A stretch of DNA of 25,227 nucleotides. Origin: an uncultured Collinsella sp. (GTDB lineage Bacteria > Actinomycetota > Coriobacteriia > Coriobacteriales > Coriobacteriaceae). Position 1 is the first letter of the stretch; every line of letters starts with the position of its first letter. The DNA is taken from positions 1-25,227 of the forward strand of contig CAAEVV010000015.1 of the NCBI GenBank assembly GCA_900759565.1. Reading direction: 5' to 3'. The notes below the pieces were generated by a model. That model did no database searches, was not told where the DNA came from, and saw only the letters and a list, made by a program, of their open reading frames with translations. Of this stretch, positions 23,131-25,227 are shown piece by piece. Position numbers and translations under genes: made by a program.

Positions 23131-23167
23131 AAGGAGGGGCCTTACGAGGCCCCTCCTTTTGTGTTTT
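23131..23167 (+). terminator. Rho-independent terminator after the permease
   Basis: AAGGAGGGGCC (23131-23141) pairs perfectly with 23148-23158 across a TTACGA loop, followed by TTGTGTTTT. It closes the ebg-type operon. Confidence 0.92.
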
Positions 23168-23183
23168 GGGGCATGGTTTTGGC

Positions 23184-23411
23184 CCCCGTGTTCAAAAAAT
23201 GCCAAATATGAGTACTGTTGCAAAAGAGGTGGCATATTTTTCGGCCTGTCCTGAGCGAAAATGGGCTTAAAATCAATTTATCTAACCCCCTTTAAAGGGC
23301 GTTTGACGGCTTTCAACCTCTTCGAATCGCTCAAGGTGGGCAATTTGCTCTCGATTTTGCTGCTACTAAATTGGTGACAGTACTCATATTTGCCACTTTT
23401 TGACCACGGGG
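23184..23411. repeat. 228-bp element with 35-base inverted ends
   Basis: The left end 23184-23218 (starting CCCCGTG, ending GAGTACTGT) and the right end 23377-23411 are complementary at 32 of 35 positions. The interior of about 158 bases is A+T-rich and has no open frame of note and no obvious direct repeat at the flanks. It could be a non-autonomous mobile element (MITE-like), or DNA for a structured RNA. It fills most of the 421-base gap between the permease and the HPr-like gene. Confidence 0.75.
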
Positions 23412-23504
23412 TATCCAGAGGGGCTCTCGACAAGCATCTAACGCTACAATAACTACCACGTGGCTGGGTTTGCCGGCCGAATGTGCGATGCCGCGGGAGG
23501 GGAC

Positions 23505-23753
23505 ATGGTCGAGTTTACAAAGACGATTAAAGATCCGTTGGGATTACATGCCCGCCCGGTTGCGCTGCTCTATGACATCATTGCCAAGCACCGTAGTGAC
23601 GTGTCAGTCAGTATCGGCGACCGCCACACGGATGGCCGCGATGTCATGGGGCTCATGGCCCTCTATGGTGAGTGCGGCGAAAACGTCGTCTTTCGTGTTT
23701 CGGGCGTGGATGAGGCCTCCTGCGTCACATCGATCAGAAATCTCTCGCTCTAG
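23505..23753 (+). CDS. HPr-like phosphocarrier protein with Asp at position 46
   Basis: HPr passes phosphate from enzyme I to sugar-specific PTS components through a histidine. The 82-residue protein matches HPr along its length: VEFTKTIKDPLGLHARPVAL puts the active His at residue 15 exactly as in other HPr proteins, and RDVMGLMAL corresponds to the usual KSIMGVMSL. There the regulatory Ser46 is replaced by Asp46, so HPr kinase could not act at this position. GGGAGGGG at 23494-23501 fixes the ATG at 23505; the upstream in-frame extension to 23460 is unlikely. TACAAT at 23445-23450 may be the -10. The gene is alone, with its own terminator, so it may be either the general HPr or a specialised paralogue. 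Confidence 0.85.
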   Translation: MVEFTKTIKDPLGLHARPVALLYDIIAKHRSDVSVSIGDRHTDGRDVMGLMALYGECGENVVFRVSGVDEASCVTSIRNLSL

Positions 23754-23760
23754 GCATGAT

Positions 23761-23802
23761 AGGGCGTGGTAAAGGATGGTCCTTTGCCGCGCCCTTTTGT
23801 TT
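23761..23802 (+). terminator. Terminator of the HPr-like gene
   Basis: A 15-base stem (23761-23775 with 23781-23795, two G-T pairs) with an ATGGT loop is followed by TTTGTTT, seven bases after the stop codon. Confidence 0.88.
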
Positions 23803-23845
23803 CGTATAGGAAACTTTTTCGAAAAACTGAACAGGACCCTTTCCA

Positions 23846-23899
23846 AAAAGTTAACCACGTGCTAGTTTAATATAGCGAACATAGACGTGGCTAACTTTT
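23846..23899. promoter_or_regulatory. Inverted repeat upstream of feoA, candidate metal-responsive operator
   Basis: AAAAGTTAACCACGT (23846-23860) and ACGTGGCTAACTTTT (23885-23899) are complementary at 14 of 15 positions with a 24-base spacer that holds TAATAT (23868-23873), a possible -10. The AAGTTA half resembles DtxR/IdeR- or MntR-type half-sites only loosely. A similar shorter repeat lies before feoB. Confidence 0.55.
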
Positions 23900-23941
23900 A
23901 ACGCGTCGATGTTGAGGACGAACTGACGTTAGGAGCCACTC

Positions 23942-24184
23942 ATGTCTTGCGGACCGCAGATGCCGGCCATGCCGCTTTCGATGGTAAAAGCGGGCGAAAC
24001 CGTGCGCGTGTCGCGTGTAAAGGGCAATGAGGACATGAAACACCACCTCAAAGACCTCGGCTTTGTCGAGGGCAACGAAATCCACGTGGTGAGCTCGAGT
24101 GGCGCCAATATCATCGTCACGGTGCTGGGCGCGCGCTTTGGCATCGATTCCAAGGTGGCCATGCACATCATGACCGTCGGTTAG
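23942..24184 (+). CDS. feoA: FeoA-domain protein, first copy
   Basis: FeoA is a small SH3-like cytosolic protein that assists the ferrous-iron transporter FeoB. This copy has 80 residues. After an MSCGPQMPAMPLSMVKAG leader with one cysteine, the FeoA core follows: ETVRVSRVKGNEDMKHHLKDLGFVEGNEIHVVS, then a beta-rich end with GARFGIDSKVAMHI. The His-Leu-x-Asp-Leu-Gly-Phe sequence is the family signature. AGGAG at 23931-23935 lies six bases before the ATG. It opens the feo operon, 39 bases before the second copy, and lies directly after the inverted repeat at 23846-23899. Confidence 0.92.
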   Translation: MSCGPQMPAMPLSMVKAGETVRVSRVKGNEDMKHHLKDLGFVEGNEIHVVSSSGANIIVTVLGARFGIDSKVAMHIMTVG

Positions 24185-24223
24185 TCTGCAGCATTTCATA
24201 AAAACCGAAAGGGGGACAAGAGG

Positions 24224-24445
24224 ATGAAGACGTTGGGTGACGTTAAGGTGGGCGAGAGCTCCACCATCGTCAAGCTTCACGGTGAGGGTGCGCTTCGCCG
24301 CCACCTTATGGACCTGGGGCTCATCAAGGGCACTTCGTTCAAGGTCGTGAAGGTCGCACCGCTCGGTGATCCGGTCGAGATCAACGTGCGCGGCTATGAG
24401 CTTTCCATCCGCAAGGAGGAGGCGGCCGTCGTCGAGGTCCAGTAA
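24224..24445 (+). CDS. feoA: FeoA-domain protein, second copy
   Basis: This second FeoA has 73 residues and starts MKTLGDVKVGESSTIVKLHG. It has the signature RRHLMDLGLIKGTSFKVVKV and ends GYELSIRKEEAAVVEVQ, the usual FeoA finish. It has the common short form without leader, whereas the first copy is longer and more divergent; they are not recent duplicates. AAAGGGGGAC lies before the ATG. Operons with two FeoA genes before FeoB occur in several anaerobes, and the two may have separate roles on FeoB. A 123-base gap with an inverted repeat separates it from feoB. Confidence 0.93.
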   Translation: MKTLGDVKVGESSTIVKLHGEGALRRHLMDLGLIKGTSFKVVKVAPLGDPVEINVRGYELSIRKEEAAVVEVQ

Positions 24446-24473
24446 GGGCTCGCGGCGTATATTTCTGCAGATA

Positions 24474-24493
24474 AAGTTAGGTATTTCTAACTT
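24474..24493. promoter_or_regulatory. Inverted repeat before feoB, candidate operator
   Basis: AAGTTAG (24474-24480) and CTAACTT (24487-24493) are perfect inverted repeats with a six-base spacer. Both halves match the AAGTTA/TAACTT parts of the repeat before feoA, suggesting one regulator for both sites and perhaps an internal promoter for feoB. Confidence 0.5.
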
Positions 24494-24568
24494 AATGCAG
24501 CAACTTTGAAGCACATTATCCAGCCCGTGCGGAGAAAGCAGCGCGGGCACACAAGGAAGAAGGATTGA

Positions 24569-25227
24569 ATGGCGGATTCTCAGATCCATGTCGCGTTGGC
24601 GGGTAACCCCAACTGCGGCAAGACCACGCTTTTCAACCTGATTACCGGCGCCAACGGCTACGTTGGCAACTGGCCCGGCGTCACGGTTGAGAAAAAGGAG
24701 GCCAAGCTCCTAAGCGACAAGAACGTTACCATCACGGACCTCCCCGGCATCTACTCGCTTTCCCCCTACAGCCCCGAGGAGCAGTGCTCTCGCGATTACC
24801 TCATGAGCGGCGAGCCCGATGTGGTCGTCCAGGTTGTCGACGCCACCAACCTCGAGCGCAACCTGTATCTGGCGCTTCAGGTCATCGAGACCGGCCTGCC
24901 CGTGGTCGTCGCCCTCAACATGGCCGACTTGGTCGAGAAGAACGGCGACAAGATCGACACGGACAGGCTCTCCAAGAAGCTCGGCTGCCCGGTTATGATG
25001 ATTTCGGCTCTTAAGAACAAGGGCATCAAGGAGCTGTTCGAGCAGGTCAAGAAGTCCGCTGCTTCCAAGGGCCAGGTGCCGGAGCACAAGTTTGATTCCT
25101 CCATCGAGGACGTTCTGACGCACATCGAGAATAACCTTCCGGCGAGCGTTCCCGCCAACAAGCGCCGCTATTACGCCGTCAAGCTGTTCGAGCGTGATGC
25201 AGACGCCTGCAAACTCATCAACCTCAC
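24569..25227 (+). CDS. feoB: Ferrous iron transport protein B, N-terminal part (runs off the window)
   Basis: FeoB is the membrane protein that imports Fe(II), with an N-terminal GTPase domain. Only the first 219 codons are in the window and the frame is open at the right edge. The GTPase motifs are present: G1 GNPNCGKT (residues 12-19), G3 DLPG (57-60), G4 NMAD (117-120) and G5 SAL (146-148), with the switch I region around GNWPGVTVEKKE. A guanine-dissociation-inhibitor-like helical segment follows from about residue 165. The membrane domain lies beyond the window. GGAAGAAGGA precedes the ATG. Two FeoA genes upstream in the same direction support the call. Confidence 0.96.
   Translation, partial: MADSQIHVALAGNPNCGKTTLFNLITGANGYVGNWPGVTVEKKEAKLLSDKNVTITDLPGIYSLSPYSPEEQCSRDYLMSGEPDVVVQVVDATNLERNLYLALQVIETGLPVVVALNMADLVEKNGDKIDTDRLSKKLGCPVMMISALKNKGIKELFEQVKKSAASKGQVPEHKFDSSIEDVLTHIENNLPASVPANKRRYYAVKLFERDADACKLINL

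Noticed and set aside
1..25227. CRISPR arrays, tRNA or rRNA genes, and intact insertion sequences
   Set aside because: I looked for regularly spaced short direct repeats, T-loop patterns and transposase motifs. The only regular array (62-bp period) consists of hairpins with non-identical stems, unlike CRISPR repeats.

Overview
The window looks like chromosome of a high-GC (by eye about 60% G+C), anaerobic gut actinobacterium of the Coriobacteriia, most likely Collinsella. That assignment rests on my memory of the gene content and style (an EbgA/EbgC beta-galactosidase, the Lar lactate-racemase system, tandem FeoA-FeoA-FeoB, GTG and TTG starts beside GTC/GAG/CGC-rich codon use), not on a search. 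Most genes are ordinary. The intergenic spaces are unusually rich in long inverted repeats.

Positions 1-5087: a DMT-family exporter with a terminator, an M20 amidohydrolase, a shortened MFS transporter that appears to have lost its middle, then three consecutive long hairpins ahead of the promoter of hisS (histidyl-tRNA synthetase). Positions 5088-7901: phosphoenolpyruvate carboxylase (ppc). Positions 7902-8890 contain no convincing gene. They hold a nested inverted-repeat element (7923-8049), a partial copy of it (8226-8310), and a probable promoter plus hairpin leading into larA.

Positions 8891-13504 are the lactate racemase region. larA (racemase, TTG start) and a MIP-family channel (larD-like) run rightward. 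larB, larC and a TetR-family regulator run leftward as a tightly coupled operon. The two operons converge on a second copy of the nested element (10971-11095). The encoded LarC has only the first domain (LarC1, with a strong His-rich stretch), and no LarE is present here, so the cofactor pathway is incomplete within the window. A 34-bp palindrome at the larB promoter is a candidate operator for the TetR protein.

Positions 13619-16298: serB (leftward) and aspS (rightward, probably non-discriminating). Between aspS and the next gene is an array of hairpins with a 62-bp period. Positions 16606-23083: a LacI-type regulator, divergent from ebgA, ebgC and an APC-type permease, with three identical operators around the ebgA promoter. 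This order matches the Escherichia coli ebgR-ebgA-ebgC-ygjI cluster.

Positions 23084-25227: a terminator, a 228-bp element with 35-bp inverted ends, an HPr-like protein carrying Asp at the position of regulatory Ser46, and a ferrous-iron operon (feoA, feoA, feoB; feoB runs off the right edge) with repeated AAGTTA-type inverted repeats that may be metal-responsive operators.

I do not see a complete unknown defence or secretion system. The best candidates for something undescribed are the structured intergenic repeat families, whose stems differ in sequence but stay complementary, and the TetR-linked lar operon with a LarC1-only protein.
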